NCBI GenBank assembly: GCA_937885575.1
Contig: CALABO010000017.1
Location: 1-64,000 of the forward strand
Length of the DNA stretch: 64,000 nt
Source: an uncultured Pseudomonadota bacterium
GTDB taxonomy: Bacteria; Pseudomonadota; Alphaproteobacteria; Rs-D84
Direction: 5' to 3'
Positions 26,954 to 35,310 of this stretch are shown here, piece by piece. The notes under the pieces are model-generated. The model ran no database searches. It was not told the DNA's origin and saw only the letters and a list, made by a program, of their open reading frames with translations. The stretch's first letter is position 1, and each line of letters opens with the position of its first letter. The translations under genes were made by a program, and so were the position numbers.

Positions 26954-28012
26954 TTATTTCACCAACCTTTCGATTAAGTTATCAAGAACCAAAATCCCCG
27001 CATCGGTTGCGCGAACCCGATTGTCGTGTCTAAACTCTATCATATCTGAATTCGATTTTGCAAATTCAATATCAATTATTTTTTTTGTCGCGTCATCAAG
27101 CAAAACACCGCGCCGTGTCCGCATGCCGGTTATAACGCGTTCAATCGCACGTTCCGAATCGGACAGCGGTTTGAATAATTTTCCACCGCCCATTTCTTCA
27201 TGCCAAATATTATCAATCAAAATCCGTCCCGCCGCCCCATCACCGATGCCAATATACGGCGCGCCGTCCCAAACATTTTGATTATGCCGACATTCAAAAC
27301 CATCCGCCGCATAGTTTGAAACCTCATATCGATTCAGTTTCAAATTTTTCGCAATCGCCATATACATTTCCGCCATCGTTTCATTAGACGGCATTTGCAA
27401 ATTCATTTTTCCGAACGGTGTGTTTGGTTCTATTGTCAATTCATACATAGAACAATGTGGAAGACCGATTTTATTTATCTCGGTACAAGTTTTAATAACA
27501 TCGTCCACGGAATCACTTGGCAAACCATATATAAAATCGGCCGAAACATTTTTTACTTGTGCCATTGCAATATCAATTAGTCGCCGTGCGTCATCGGCAT
27601 TGTGCGCACGCCCCAAGAACCGCAACTTTTCATCATCAAAAGATTGCACACCAATTGAAATTCGATTTGCACCCGCGTCACAAAACCCACGCAATCGAAT
27701 TGCATCAAGTGTTTTTGGATTTGCCTCTATGGTGATTTCTGCATCATCAAACAATTCAAAATTTTCACGGATTGCATTTATTATTTTTGCAAAAATTTCT
27801 GTTGGTAAAAGTGACGGCGTTCCGCCACCAAAAAAAATTGTTGGCACCGAAATTCGACCCAACATATTATGCCAATGTTTAATTTCATCGATAATTTTTT
27901 TTGCGTATGAATCCCAATCTGGGGCCGCACATGCACGCGAAAAAAAAGCACAATAATTGCACTTTGAAATGCAAAATGGAACATGAATATAAATGTTGTG
28001 CGGCACGTTCAT
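26954..28012 (-). CDS. hemW: Radical SAM protein HemW (heme chaperone, CPO-like)
   Basis: HemW is a radical-SAM family protein related to oxygen-independent coproporphyrinogen oxidase; characterised members act as heme chaperones. From ATG 28012 the 352-residue product has the 4Fe-4S motif C14-x3-C18-x2-C21 (HVPFCISKCNYCAFF), the SAM-binding FFGGGTPSLL and the conserved NRISIGVQSFDDEKLRFLGR. A longer start at 28066 would add 18 residues without a visible Shine-Dalgarno, and I prefer the shorter one because HemW proteins normally open a few residues before the IYIHVPFC strand. The M13 peptidase gene follows after one base. Confidence 0.92.
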   Translation of the reverse strand: MNVPHNIYIHVPFCISKCNYCAFFSRACAAPDWDSYAKKIIDEIKHWHNMLGRISVPTIFFGGGTPSLLPTEIFAKIINAIRENFELFDDAEITIEANPKTLDAIRLRGFCDAGANRISIGVQSFDDEKLRFLGRAHNADDARRLIDIAMAQVKNVSADFIYGLPSDSVDDVIKTCTEINKIGLPHCSMYELTIEPNTPFGKMNLQMPSNETMAEMYMAIAKNLKLNRYEVSNYAADGFECRHNQNVWDGAPYIGIGDGAAGRILIDNIWHEEMGGGKLFKPLSDSERAIERVITGMRTRRGVLLDDATKKIIDIEFAKSNSDMIEFRHDNRVRATDAGILVLDNLIERLVK

Positions 28013-28073
28013 AAGCGCGATATTACAACGGGGATAAAAATCTGCAACAAAAAATTCAAAACACATAAAATAG

Positions 28074-28103
28074 TTGTTTACAAAATAATGTCTATGTTAT
28101 AAT
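28074..28103 (+). promoter_or_regulatory. Promoter giving a possibly leaderless mRNA for the 28110 gene
   Basis: TTGTTT (28074-28079), an 18-base spacer and a perfect TATAAT (28098-28103) end only six bases before ATG 28110, so the transcript would start at or next to the start codon. Confidence 0.5.
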
Positions 28104-28109
28104 ATCGAC

Positions 28110-29648
28110 ATGAAAGTGATGAAAAGGGGAATAATATCTTTTTTGCCGGCGATGTTGATTCATTGTGCCGCATTTGCGGCGAATGAAGGTGTACCGGTTT
28201 ATTACCAAGATGCCCCATCGGTGAATACAAATCAGTCGAACTATGGCGCATATGCCGATAGTGGCTATACGAAATATATCGGCAAAACCGGCGAAAAACA
28301 GGTTGTCGGCACGCGAACATATTCATACACAACCGAAAAGCGCAGTCGCCCAACCCCAACAATCGAAGAATATGCCGAAAATTTGACCTATGCCACCGCG
28401 GGCACAATGACGGTAAACGGTATTGGCCTTGCCTCGGACCAGGAACCATCGACATATCTTTATGCCGGGTATTCGCGTCGCTTTGCTAATTTCGAATTCA
28501 AAACGGGTGTAAATTCGATGCTTGAATGGGACGATATGATTTTTGATGAAATCAATGTCGGCGCGCGTCATGTGTTTTCCTTCGGTAATTTTGATATGTT
28601 CGCATTTGCGGATTATGCGTATGGCAAGATGTCAAGTGGTGGCCTTTCCATGGATTATGATTTGGAACCGTATGATTGGTCGGATCCGGCGTATGGAATA
28701 TTTACGATTTCAATGGGGGGCCAGTCGGGCGAATCGCATCACTTGCGCCTTGGGATTGGGGCAAAGCACATTTGGAATATCGGCGGTTGGAAATTGTCGC
28801 CTGTGATTGGTTATGAAATTTTCAAACATGATTTGAAAATGTCTGATCACCTGTATCCGAACCAGGGGATATATTTGCCGCTTATGACGAACATGGGCGA
28901 ATATGTCTATGGGGACGAAGACGGAAATTATTATTCTTTGCCGATTGATGTTGTGCCACCAGAAACCTGGTACCAGGTTTGCATGGGCCCCGAAGATATT
29001 AAGGTTGTAAATCAAAACGGTTCATCAACGGGGTATGTGACTTTCCTTGGTGATATTTTACAAACAATGGATTACAATGCGCAAACAATGGGTGATTTGC
29101 CGTGGGGTGTGTATGAGGGGGACTGTGTCATCATTGGTGGCGATGGCCCGATAAAGGTCGGTGGTCTTACACACATTTATAACACAACGTGGAGTGGTTT
29201 TTACTTTGGGTTAGAGGTTGAAAAGCAAATGACCCTTGCGGATAAATTGCGTTTGTATTTTCAGGTTGGTATGCCGAAATATTCATCCGAAGGTATTTGG
29301 CCCAACCGGACGGATTGGCAACAAAACCCAAGTTTCTTGGACGAAGGAACAAATGGTTCTTACTCTTATGCCGCGGAAATGGAATACGACGTTCGCGTGG
29401 CATCGCGGTTGCAATTGGCGATAAAGGTTGATACGAACTTCTTTCATGTTGGAAAAATTCCTGGAAAACTTTATATCGCCGAATATACTGAATTCGTGAT
29501 GGATGAAAATGGTCAGTATGTACTTGATAACAACGGATTGCCATATCTGCAAACTGTGCCGGCGCATACTGAAAATGTAAGTGAATCGTTAAAGTTCGCT
29601 GATTGGCAATCGTTTGGTGTTCACCTTGGGTTCAAATATACATTTTAA
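28110..29648 (+). CDS. Outer-membrane beta-barrel protein
   Basis: A signal peptide (about residues 1-24, ending HCAAFAANE) is followed by a mature chain of about 490 residues made of alternating amphipathic strands (LYAGYSRRFANFEFKTGVN, FDMFAFADYAYGKM, LQLAIKVDTNFF). It closes with FGVHLGFKYTF, a terminal phenylalanine in a strand of alternating hydrophobics, the usual recognition signal for the BAM complex. Two long inserts (about residues 235-320) would be external loops. ATG 28110 or 28119 could be the start; no Shine-Dalgarno is visible for either, consistent with a leaderless transcript. Aromatic-rich loops fit a porin or protease-like barrel, but I cannot name a family. Its stop overlaps the start of the next gene. 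Confidence 0.8.
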   Translation: MKVMKRGIISFLPAMLIHCAAFAANEGVPVYYQDAPSVNTNQSNYGAYADSGYTKYIGKTGEKQVVGTRTYSYTTEKRSRPTPTIEEYAENLTYATAGTMTVNGIGLASDQEPSTYLYAGYSRRFANFEFKTGVNSMLEWDDMIFDEINVGARHVFSFGNFDMFAFADYAYGKMSSGGLSMDYDLEPYDWSDPAYGIFTISMGGQSGESHHLRLGIGAKHIWNIGGWKLSPVIGYEIFKHDLKMSDHLYPNQGIYLPLMTNMGEYVYGDEDGNYYSLPIDVVPPETWYQVCMGPEDIKVVNQNGSSTGYVTFLGDILQTMDYNAQTMGDLPWGVYEGDCVIIGGDGPIKVGGLTHIYNTTWSGFYFGLEVEKQMTLADKLRLYFQVGMPKYSSEGIWPNRTDWQQNPSFLDEGTNGSYSYAAEMEYDVRVASRLQLAIKVDTNFFHVGKIPGKLYIAEYTEFVMDENGQYVLDNNGLPYLQTVPAHTENVSESLKFADWQSFGVHLGFKYTF

Positions 29649-30670
29649 TGATGAGATTTGTGTTTAGTATCATTTTTGTTGGTTTCTTTTTTTGCACGGC
29701 GTTTGCGGACAGTGGTGAATTTGATATGTCGCGTTGGACGGGGGTAATGGATGATATTCGCACGCGTGCGGCGGCACAAAAAATTTCCGAATCTGTTATA
29801 AATGACACGCTGCGTTCGCCTGCGTTTATTCCGTCCATTGTGAAAAGCGACAAGAATCAATCCGAATTCAAATTGACACTGGACGAATACCTGGGGCGCA
29901 CGGTCAGTTCAAAACGAATTGCGCGCGGACATCAGATGAAGGCCAAATATCCGACATTGCTTTCGCGGGTTGAAAGTGAATATGGTTTGCCACCGCATGT
30001 TATCCTTGCGTTTTGGGGAATGGAATCGAACTATGGCGAAACCAAGGCGCGGCATCGTTTGGTTGACGCGTTCTTTACACTTATTTACGATGGTCGTCGT
30101 GAAAAGTTCTTTGGTGACCAATTGTTGGCGCTAATGAAAATTGCGGATAAAAATTCATTGGATATAAATAAAATCAGGGGCAGTTGGGCCGGCGCGATGG
30201 GACACTTTCAATTTATTCCAACGACACTTGCATCGTATGGCGTAGATGGAAACGGCGACGGTCGCGTTGATATAATCGACAGTATCGGTGATGCGATGGC
30301 CAGTGCGGGAAATTACCTGAACAAACTTGGGTGGAACAAAAATGAAAAAATTGTGCGTCGTGTAATTTTGCCCGCGGATTTTGATACATCGCTGATGGAC
30401 GGCAAAACGAAAAAGACCTTAAACGAATGGGCGCGTGCGGGTGTGCTAAATCCCGATGGGTCGCCGATTCCAAATGGCGAAATGGTTGCAGGTCTGGTCG
30501 CGGACACGGCAAATTTACCTGAAACCATGGAAGATTCAGATGCCGATGTTGCGCCACGCCCTGTGATAACTGCATATTTGACTTATCCTAACTTTTACCG
30601 CATAAAAAAGTGGAATAATTCGAATTGGTATGCGATTGCGATTGCGGAACTTGCGGATAAATTGAAATAA
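29648..30670 (+). CDS. Membrane-targeted lytic murein transglycosylase, MltB family
   Basis: The 340-residue product cleaves peptidoglycan between MurNAc and GlcNAc with formation of 1,6-anhydroMurNAc. It has a signal peptide (VFSIIFVGFFFCTAFADS), with FFCTAFA possibly a lipobox-like site. The catalytic Glu is E126 in FWGMESNYGE; GAMGHFQFIPTTLASYGVDGNGDGRVD shows the family's conserved core followed by the calcium-binding DGNGDG loop; a C-terminal TYPNFYRIKKWNNSNWY block completes the fold. The start ATG overlaps the previous stop by one base (TAATG), indicating translational coupling with the outer-membrane protein gene. MltB would act in cell-wall turnover at the periplasmic face. Confidence 0.92.
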   Translation: MMRFVFSIIFVGFFFCTAFADSGEFDMSRWTGVMDDIRTRAAAQKISESVINDTLRSPAFIPSIVKSDKNQSEFKLTLDEYLGRTVSSKRIARGHQMKAKYPTLLSRVESEYGLPPHVILAFWGMESNYGETKARHRLVDAFFTLIYDGRREKFFGDQLLALMKIADKNSLDINKIRGSWAGAMGHFQFIPTTLASYGVDGNGDGRVDIIDSIGDAMASAGNYLNKLGWNKNEKIVRRVILPADFDTSLMDGKTKKTLNEWARAGVLNPDGSPIPNGEMVAGLVADTANLPETMEDSDADVAPRPVITAYLTYPNFYRIKKWNNSNWYAIAIAELADKLK

Positions 30671-30751
30671 TTTCTGGAAAAAATAAAAAGATTGCACCAA
30701 TGGCTTTTGTTTGGTATTCTTTTGTATTGATAATTACCAAAGGAAAAAAAT

Positions 30752-31708
30752 ATGGCAATCAAGGTTCGTGATTTTGAAGTTCGTCTTACCCGCAACAAAG
30801 AAGAACGCCGTATGGTTCGGCAATTGCGCTATGATGTTTTTGTCGCCGAAGAAGGCGCGACTGCTACACCCGAACAAAAAGAACTGCACGAAGAATTTGA
30901 TGAATTCGACAAATACGCCGAATATATGGCTGTATTTCATAATGATAAAATTGTTGGCACCTATCGAATTATTGATAAAAAGGCCGCGGATAAAATGGGC
31001 GGTTTCTATACCGAAACGGAATTTAATATTTCCAAAATAAAAAAGGCATCTGATAATATTGCGGAAATGTCGCGTGCGTGTGTTGCGGCGGAATATCGCG
31101 AAAATGCGTTGGTTATGCGTATGCTGTGGGCGGGGCTTAGTGAATATGTCTTACGCCGGCGTATCGCGGTTTTGTTTGGCGTTGCGTCGTGGGTCGGGCA
31201 AAAGCCCGTTGAATCGGCCCAGGCGATATCGTACCTGTATTACAATTACTTGTCGCCACTGCGCCTGCGCGCGCGCGTGATTCCCGAACGGTTTGCGGAC
31301 GGTGTTGACCAACGTATGTCGAAAATGAACATTTTGCCACGTGCCTTTGTGGACGAAGAAATCGCGAAAAAGCAAATGACACCACTTATCAAGGGTTACC
31401 TGCGTATGGGTGCCACATTTGGTCAGGGTGTATTTATTGACAAACCGTTTAACACATACGATGTGTTTGTTATGTTGCAAACAAAAAATATGGATGCCGC
31501 GTATCAAAAGCATTTCTATGGTCGCGAAAACGCATTGGAACATTTGGATGTAAAACGTCACCCGATTCAAACGCTGGGCAAAATAATGCTTATGCCGATA
31601 ACGGGGTCGCTGAATATGCTTGGCGCGTTCTTTGAATTTTTACTGCGCGAAGATGCGGCGGATGCGGAATTTATCGAAGAATCACAAAATCCGGACGAAG
31701 AACAATAA
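30752..31708 (+). CDS. olsB: L-ornithine N-alpha-acyltransferase (OlsB-like)
   Basis: OlsB transfers a 3-hydroxyacyl group from acyl-ACP to the alpha-amino group of ornithine, giving lyso-ornithine lipid. The 318-residue GNAT-like protein has the family's RLTRNKEERRMVRQLRYDVF opening, an acidic EEFDEFD stretch, the acyl-ACP region with IVGTYRII, and the EMSRACVAAEYR motif (about residues 107-118) typical of the OlsB/autoinducer-synthase-like fold. It carries an extra C-terminal extension of about 60 residues compared with the roughly 250-290 usual, ending in acidic residues. AAAGGAAAAAA precedes the ATG. It is one base upstream of olsA, so the OlsBA pathway is complete here. Confidence 0.85.
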   Translation: MAIKVRDFEVRLTRNKEERRMVRQLRYDVFVAEEGATATPEQKELHEEFDEFDKYAEYMAVFHNDKIVGTYRIIDKKAADKMGGFYTETEFNISKIKKASDNIAEMSRACVAAEYRENALVMRMLWAGLSEYVLRRRIAVLFGVASWVGQKPVESAQAISYLYYNYLSPLRLRARVIPERFADGVDQRMSKMNILPRAFVDEEIAKKQMTPLIKGYLRMGATFGQGVFIDKPFNTYDVFVMLQTKNMDAAYQKHFYGRENALEHLDVKRHPIQTLGKIMLMPITGSLNMLGAFFEFLLREDAADAEFIEESQNPDEEQ

Positions 31709-31709
31709 A

Positions 31710-32537
31710 ATGACAATGGTACGCAAACAAAATTTTTTTAATACGATAACCGGCGCATTGCGTTTTACGGCGTTTTGGATAATGGTTGTAATCCAATTAC
31801 CGATACTTTTCATTTTGCCGGCGCGGAAAAAGATAACCGTAAAGTATATGTCCATCTTTATGCGAATTTTCTTGTTTATCGCCGGTGTTAAAATTGTAAA
31901 GCACGGAACATTATCGGCGCGTCGGCCGTTATTGGTTGCGGGGAATCATATTTCCGTGTTTGAAATTGCAACTTTCCCGGTTATGTTCGGCGGAACATTT
32001 ATTTCAAAAAACGATGTCCGCAATTGGCCACTTGTTGGTTGGGTCGCGAATAAGTTTGGCGTTGTCTTTATTGACCGCCGCCCGTCACATGCGGCCGAAG
32101 TCCTGGCCCAGGTTCAAAAAGAAATCATGAACATCGATTGGCCACTTTACGTTTTTCCCGAAGGAACAACAACCAACGGCGCCTATGTCAAGGAATTCAA
32201 AAGCCCCCTGTTCAACGTGGCCGAAGGCGCCGATGTCACCGTGCAACCGGTTGTGGTTCAATACTGTCACCATGATGGCACGCCGATAAATGACGCGGAC
32301 TTGGCGGAACACTATGCGTATTTTGATAATGCAAAGCAAACCGCCGGCCCCAAATGTTCCCGGGAACGCAGTGCATTTGGTCAAATCTTTCATATCATGG
32401 TTTTGGGCGGATTCCGCGTAAACGTCTATATGTTGCCGCCACCGCCATTGGCGGGACAAGACAGAAAACAAATCGCAGAAACAATGTTCAAAATAATTTC
32501 AAATAAATACATGGAACTTAAAAGGGATAAAAGATGA
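31710..32537 (+). CDS. olsA: Lyso-ornithine lipid O-acyltransferase / PlsC-family acyltransferase (OlsA-like)
   Basis: OlsA adds the second fatty acid to lyso-ornithine lipid; the same PlsC fold also makes phosphatidic acid. The 275-residue protein has a hydrophobic N-terminal membrane anchor (about residues 15-60), the acyltransferase block I with N79-H80-x4-E85 (NHISVFE) where the family consensus is HxxxxD, block III with VFPEGTTTNG, and a conserved C-terminal tail. The replacement of catalytic Asp by Glu is unusual but is known in part of the superfamily. ATG 31710 follows olsB by one base; its stop overlaps the proS start by four bases (ATGA), so olsB-olsA-proS are translationally coupled. 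Confidence 0.82.
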   Translation: MTMVRKQNFFNTITGALRFTAFWIMVVIQLPILFILPARKKITVKYMSIFMRIFLFIAGVKIVKHGTLSARRPLLVAGNHISVFEIATFPVMFGGTFISKNDVRNWPLVGWVANKFGVVFIDRRPSHAAEVLAQVQKEIMNIDWPLYVFPEGTTTNGAYVKEFKSPLFNVAEGADVTVQPVVVQYCHHDGTPINDADLAEHYAYFDNAKQTAGPKCSRERSAFGQIFHIMVLGGFRVNVYMLPPPPLAGQDRKQIAETMFKIISNKYMELKRDKR

Positions 32538-33973
32538 AAACAGCAATAACACCAACACGTGCAGAAAATTTTAGTGAATGGTATCAAAATTTAATTGTTG
32601 CCGCCGATTTGGCGGAAAATGCGCCTGTGCGTGGGTGTATGACGATAAAGCCATATGGTTGGGCAATTTGGGAACTCATGCGCGATGAAATGGACAAGCG
32701 TATCAAGGCATCGGGTGTGCAAAATGCGAATTTCCCGTTGCTGATACCGATTGAATTTTTTAATAAAGAAGCGGAACATGTCGCGGGTTTTGCCAAAGAG
32801 GCGGCGGTTGTCACGCATTATCGGCTAAAAATGATAGACGGAAAATTGCAACCGGACCCAGAATCCAAATTGACGGAACCGTACATAATTCGTCCAACAT
32901 CGGAAACAATTATTGGCGAAGCAATGTCGCGCTGGGTGCAATCTTACCGTGATTTGCCGTTGAAATTGAATCAGTGGGTAAATGTTATGCGATGGGAAAT
33001 GCGACCACGTATGTTCTTGCGTACATCTGAATTTAATTGGCAAGAAGGTCACAATGTGTTTGCAACACACGAAGAGGCCAACGAAGATGCACGCAAAATG
33101 CATAAAATGTATGGCGACTATATGCGTGACGTTTTGGCAATATCATGTGTTATGGGTGAGAAAACGCCCGAAGAAAGATTTGCCGGTGCCGATCACACAT
33201 ACACGGTCGAACAAATTATGCAAGATGGCAAAGCACTCCAGGCCGGAACGTCCCACGACCTTGGTCAACATTTTGCAAAATCTTTTGGTATTCAATACCT
33301 GGGGACCGATGGCAAATTGACACATGCATGGACAACATCTTGGGGAACATCAACGCGCATGATGGGCGGATTGATTATGACACATAGTGACGATGACGGT
33401 TTGGTTTTGCCGCCGGCGGTTGCACCACATCAGGTTGTGATTATCCCGATTACGCGTGGTGATGAAAATATATCCGCGATGAACGAATATATCGCAAAGT
33501 TGGAACAAGAATTACGCAACCATAATATTCGCGTGCTTGTTGATAATTCGGATATGCGCAGTGCGGATAAAATGTGGAAATGGATTAAACGCGGTGTTCC
33601 GTTGCGGGTCGAAGTCGGCGCGCGTGAAATGGACGACGGTGTGGTCACAATGACACGTCGTGATTTGGGAAAATCTTCACGCGAAACGGTCGCAATCAAA
33701 GATTTTAGTGAAACGGTTTCACATCGACTTGATTCCATGCAACATGATATGCTTGCCGCGGTCCAGGAACGCAACAAAAAAATGATTCACGATGTTGCGA
33801 ATCTTGATGAGTTAGATTCTGCATTGGCAAACGGAGAAATCGGATTCTTTCGCATAAAATACACCGAAACGCAAAATGAAAGATTTGATGCGTTGATGGA
33901 AAAATACAAAATCACGCGCCGATGCCTTGATGACAAAGACCCGACTTTTGTATTCGTTGCAAAGTCATATTAA
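32534..33973 (+). CDS. proS: Proline-tRNA ligase, archaeal/eukaryotic-type (class 3)
   Basis: ProRS charges tRNA-Pro. The 479-residue product is the short archaeal/eukaryotic-type enzyme. It starts ITPTRAENFSEWYQNLIVAADLAENAPVRGCM, has motif 2 with the RTSEFNWQEGHNVF signature and motif 3 as TRMMGGLIMTHSDDDGLVLPP. It lacks the editing insertion of the bacterial long form. The sequence ends in VFVAKSY, and a terminal tyrosine is the hallmark of this class. Bacterial lineages use either class, so this is a transfer-type gene rather than a defect. It overlaps olsA by four bases. A terminator-like hairpin follows at 33978. Confidence 0.95.
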   Translation: MKTAITPTRAENFSEWYQNLIVAADLAENAPVRGCMTIKPYGWAIWELMRDEMDKRIKASGVQNANFPLLIPIEFFNKEAEHVAGFAKEAAVVTHYRLKMIDGKLQPDPESKLTEPYIIRPTSETIIGEAMSRWVQSYRDLPLKLNQWVNVMRWEMRPRMFLRTSEFNWQEGHNVFATHEEANEDARKMHKMYGDYMRDVLAISCVMGEKTPEERFAGADHTYTVEQIMQDGKALQAGTSHDLGQHFAKSFGIQYLGTDGKLTHAWTTSWGTSTRMMGGLIMTHSDDDGLVLPPAVAPHQVVIIPITRGDENISAMNEYIAKLEQELRNHNIRVLVDNSDMRSADKMWKWIKRGVPLRVEVGAREMDDGVVTMTRRDLGKSSRETVAIKDFSETVSHRLDSMQHDMLAAVQERNKKMIHDVANLDELDSALANGEIGFFRIKYTETQNERFDALMEKYKITRRCLDDKDPTFVFVAKSY

Positions 33974-33977
33974 AACC

Positions 33978-34034
33978 AAAATGGGCGCATCCAATCGCGA
34001 TTTAGCGAAGCGAAGACGGACACGCCCATTTTTT
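33978..34034 (+). terminator. Intrinsic terminator after proS
   Basis: AAAATGGGCG (33978-33987) pairs with CGCCCATTTT (34023-34032) ahead of a T-run, with a 35-base loop holding a TAGCGAAGCGAA element like the variable arms of the U repeats. Confidence 0.7.
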
Positions 34035-34090
34035 GCTTGTATAAAAATAGAATTTTTGCAAACATAACGCCATAACTAGGGTTCGAATTT

Positions 34091-35254
34091 ATGTGTAGGG
34101 GTTGGGCTATTTTTATTTTTTTAGTGTTTGCCGACGCTGGTTACGCTGGTCAAAAAGAAGCCGATGAATGTTTTAATACTTGTATAAAGAACAAAGGTCA
34201 AAGTGTATACGGACGTTCCGATGGTCGTAATTTTGCGGTAACCGGTGTTGACATGAAATGGTGTTTGATCGATTGTTCTAAAAAACATCTGCATATGACG
34301 GTCGTTATACCGGACCCCAGTGTCATCGGGCATATTCCAACAAATAATCAAGATAATAACCAACAAAATGGTGGCTCAAACCAAAATTCAAATCCACCGC
34401 CTGTTGATATCCCAGAGGAAAATTTTTATGCACCCGCAATAGATTTGCCAGAAAAATGGTATGAGCAATGTGAATACGGTGAAGATTATGCTACTGGTGG
34501 AGAAAATGCGCAGGTCCTTGAGAATATAACTTCTGATTCAGGGACAATAAAATGCGGAATTGCCGAAGTTGATTATCGGTGTTCTTCTTTTGGTGAAGTT
34601 GCGGAACATTTAACCGAAAACCCACCCGCGGATAATGGCGTAAACTGTTGGTGCCGTTTACGTGCTGGCGATAAAATAAAAAAGTGGGTATACAATTACA
34701 CATACCAGATTTATGACGATGGCCGAAATGGATGTTCAAAGGGCGCAGCAAGCTTGTTCGAGGGTGGGGCTTGCCGGCAGCATTGTGCATCGTTAGTTAA
34801 AGCTGGCGATACATTCTGGTTGAAACGTTTGAATTATAATAACTTATCATCTTTAACAATTTTACCACATGGAACGCCCAGTAATTGGAATAAAACATGT
34901 TATAATCCAAATGATTCACAGGATTGGGAATCTTGGTTTGGCCCCTGCGGAAATTACGCTGATAAGCAAAGTTTGTGTTTGCTGAAAGATGAAACCCCCG
35001 AACAATATGGTAAGCCAACAGATGAAAGTAGTCAGTGTTGGTTCCGACTAACAAAGGGTGATAAAGAAGGATTCTGGGTTAAGGGTAGTTTGTATACTAA
35101 AGATGAATCTCACCCGAATCTATCGGCTCGTAGTTGGTGTGTTACAAGTTGCCCATTTAGTTTTTCAAAATGGTTATACAACAGACGCGGACAAATGGAA
35201 TTTATTAGTAATGGACAGCCATACCTTATTATCACGTCAAGAAATGATTTATAA
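34091..35254 (+). CDS. Secreted cysteine-rich protein of unknown function
   Basis: The 387-residue protein has a short signal peptide (MCRGWAIFIFLVFADAGYA) and a mature sequence with more than twenty cysteines. Residues 27-62 form a C-x3-C...C-x3-C helical hairpin (ECFNTCIKNK...WCLIDCSKK). Residues about 84-115 are an Asn/Gln/Pro linker. The remainder contains two related blocks around WYEQCEYGEDYATG...NGVNCWCRLRAGDKIKKWVY and QCWFRLTKGDKEGFWVKG, suggesting an internal repeat of a CWxRL-x-x-GDK module. I recognise no named family; it belongs with the other secreted cysteine-rich proteins of this window. A perfect terminator follows two bases after the stop. Confidence 0.72.
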   Translation: MCRGWAIFIFLVFADAGYAGQKEADECFNTCIKNKGQSVYGRSDGRNFAVTGVDMKWCLIDCSKKHLHMTVVIPDPSVIGHIPTNNQDNNQQNGGSNQNSNPPPVDIPEENFYAPAIDLPEKWYEQCEYGEDYATGGENAQVLENITSDSGTIKCGIAEVDYRCSSFGEVAEHLTENPPADNGVNCWCRLRAGDKIKKWVYNYTYQIYDDGRNGCSKGAASLFEGGACRQHCASLVKAGDTFWLKRLNYNNLSSLTILPHGTPSNWNKTCYNPNDSQDWESWFGPCGNYADKQSLCLLKDETPEQYGKPTDESSQCWFRLTKGDKEGFWVKGSLYTKDESHPNLSARSWCVTSCPFSFSKWLYNRRGQMEFISNGQPYLIITSRNDL

Positions 35255-35255
35255 C

Positions 35256-35279
35256 AAACGGGCGCAGATGCGCCCGTTT
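35256..35279 (+). terminator. Intrinsic terminator between convergent genes
   Basis: AAACGGGCGC-AGAT-GCGCCCGTTT is a perfect 10-bp stem immediately after the stop of the secreted-protein gene. The near-identical hairpin GGGCGC-AAAT-GCGCCC terminates rpmG at 50162-50179. Confidence 0.85.
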
Positions 35280-35310
35280 CACTAACCACTTACACTAACA
35301 CTAATCACTA
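35280..35310 (+). repeat. T-type ACTAACC tract overlapping the parC 3' end
   Basis: CACTAACCACTTACACTAACACTAATCACTA lies (as consecutive heptamers) between the terminator and the parC stop codon, so the T tract here even contributes the parC stop (TAG on the reverse strand). Confidence 0.75.
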
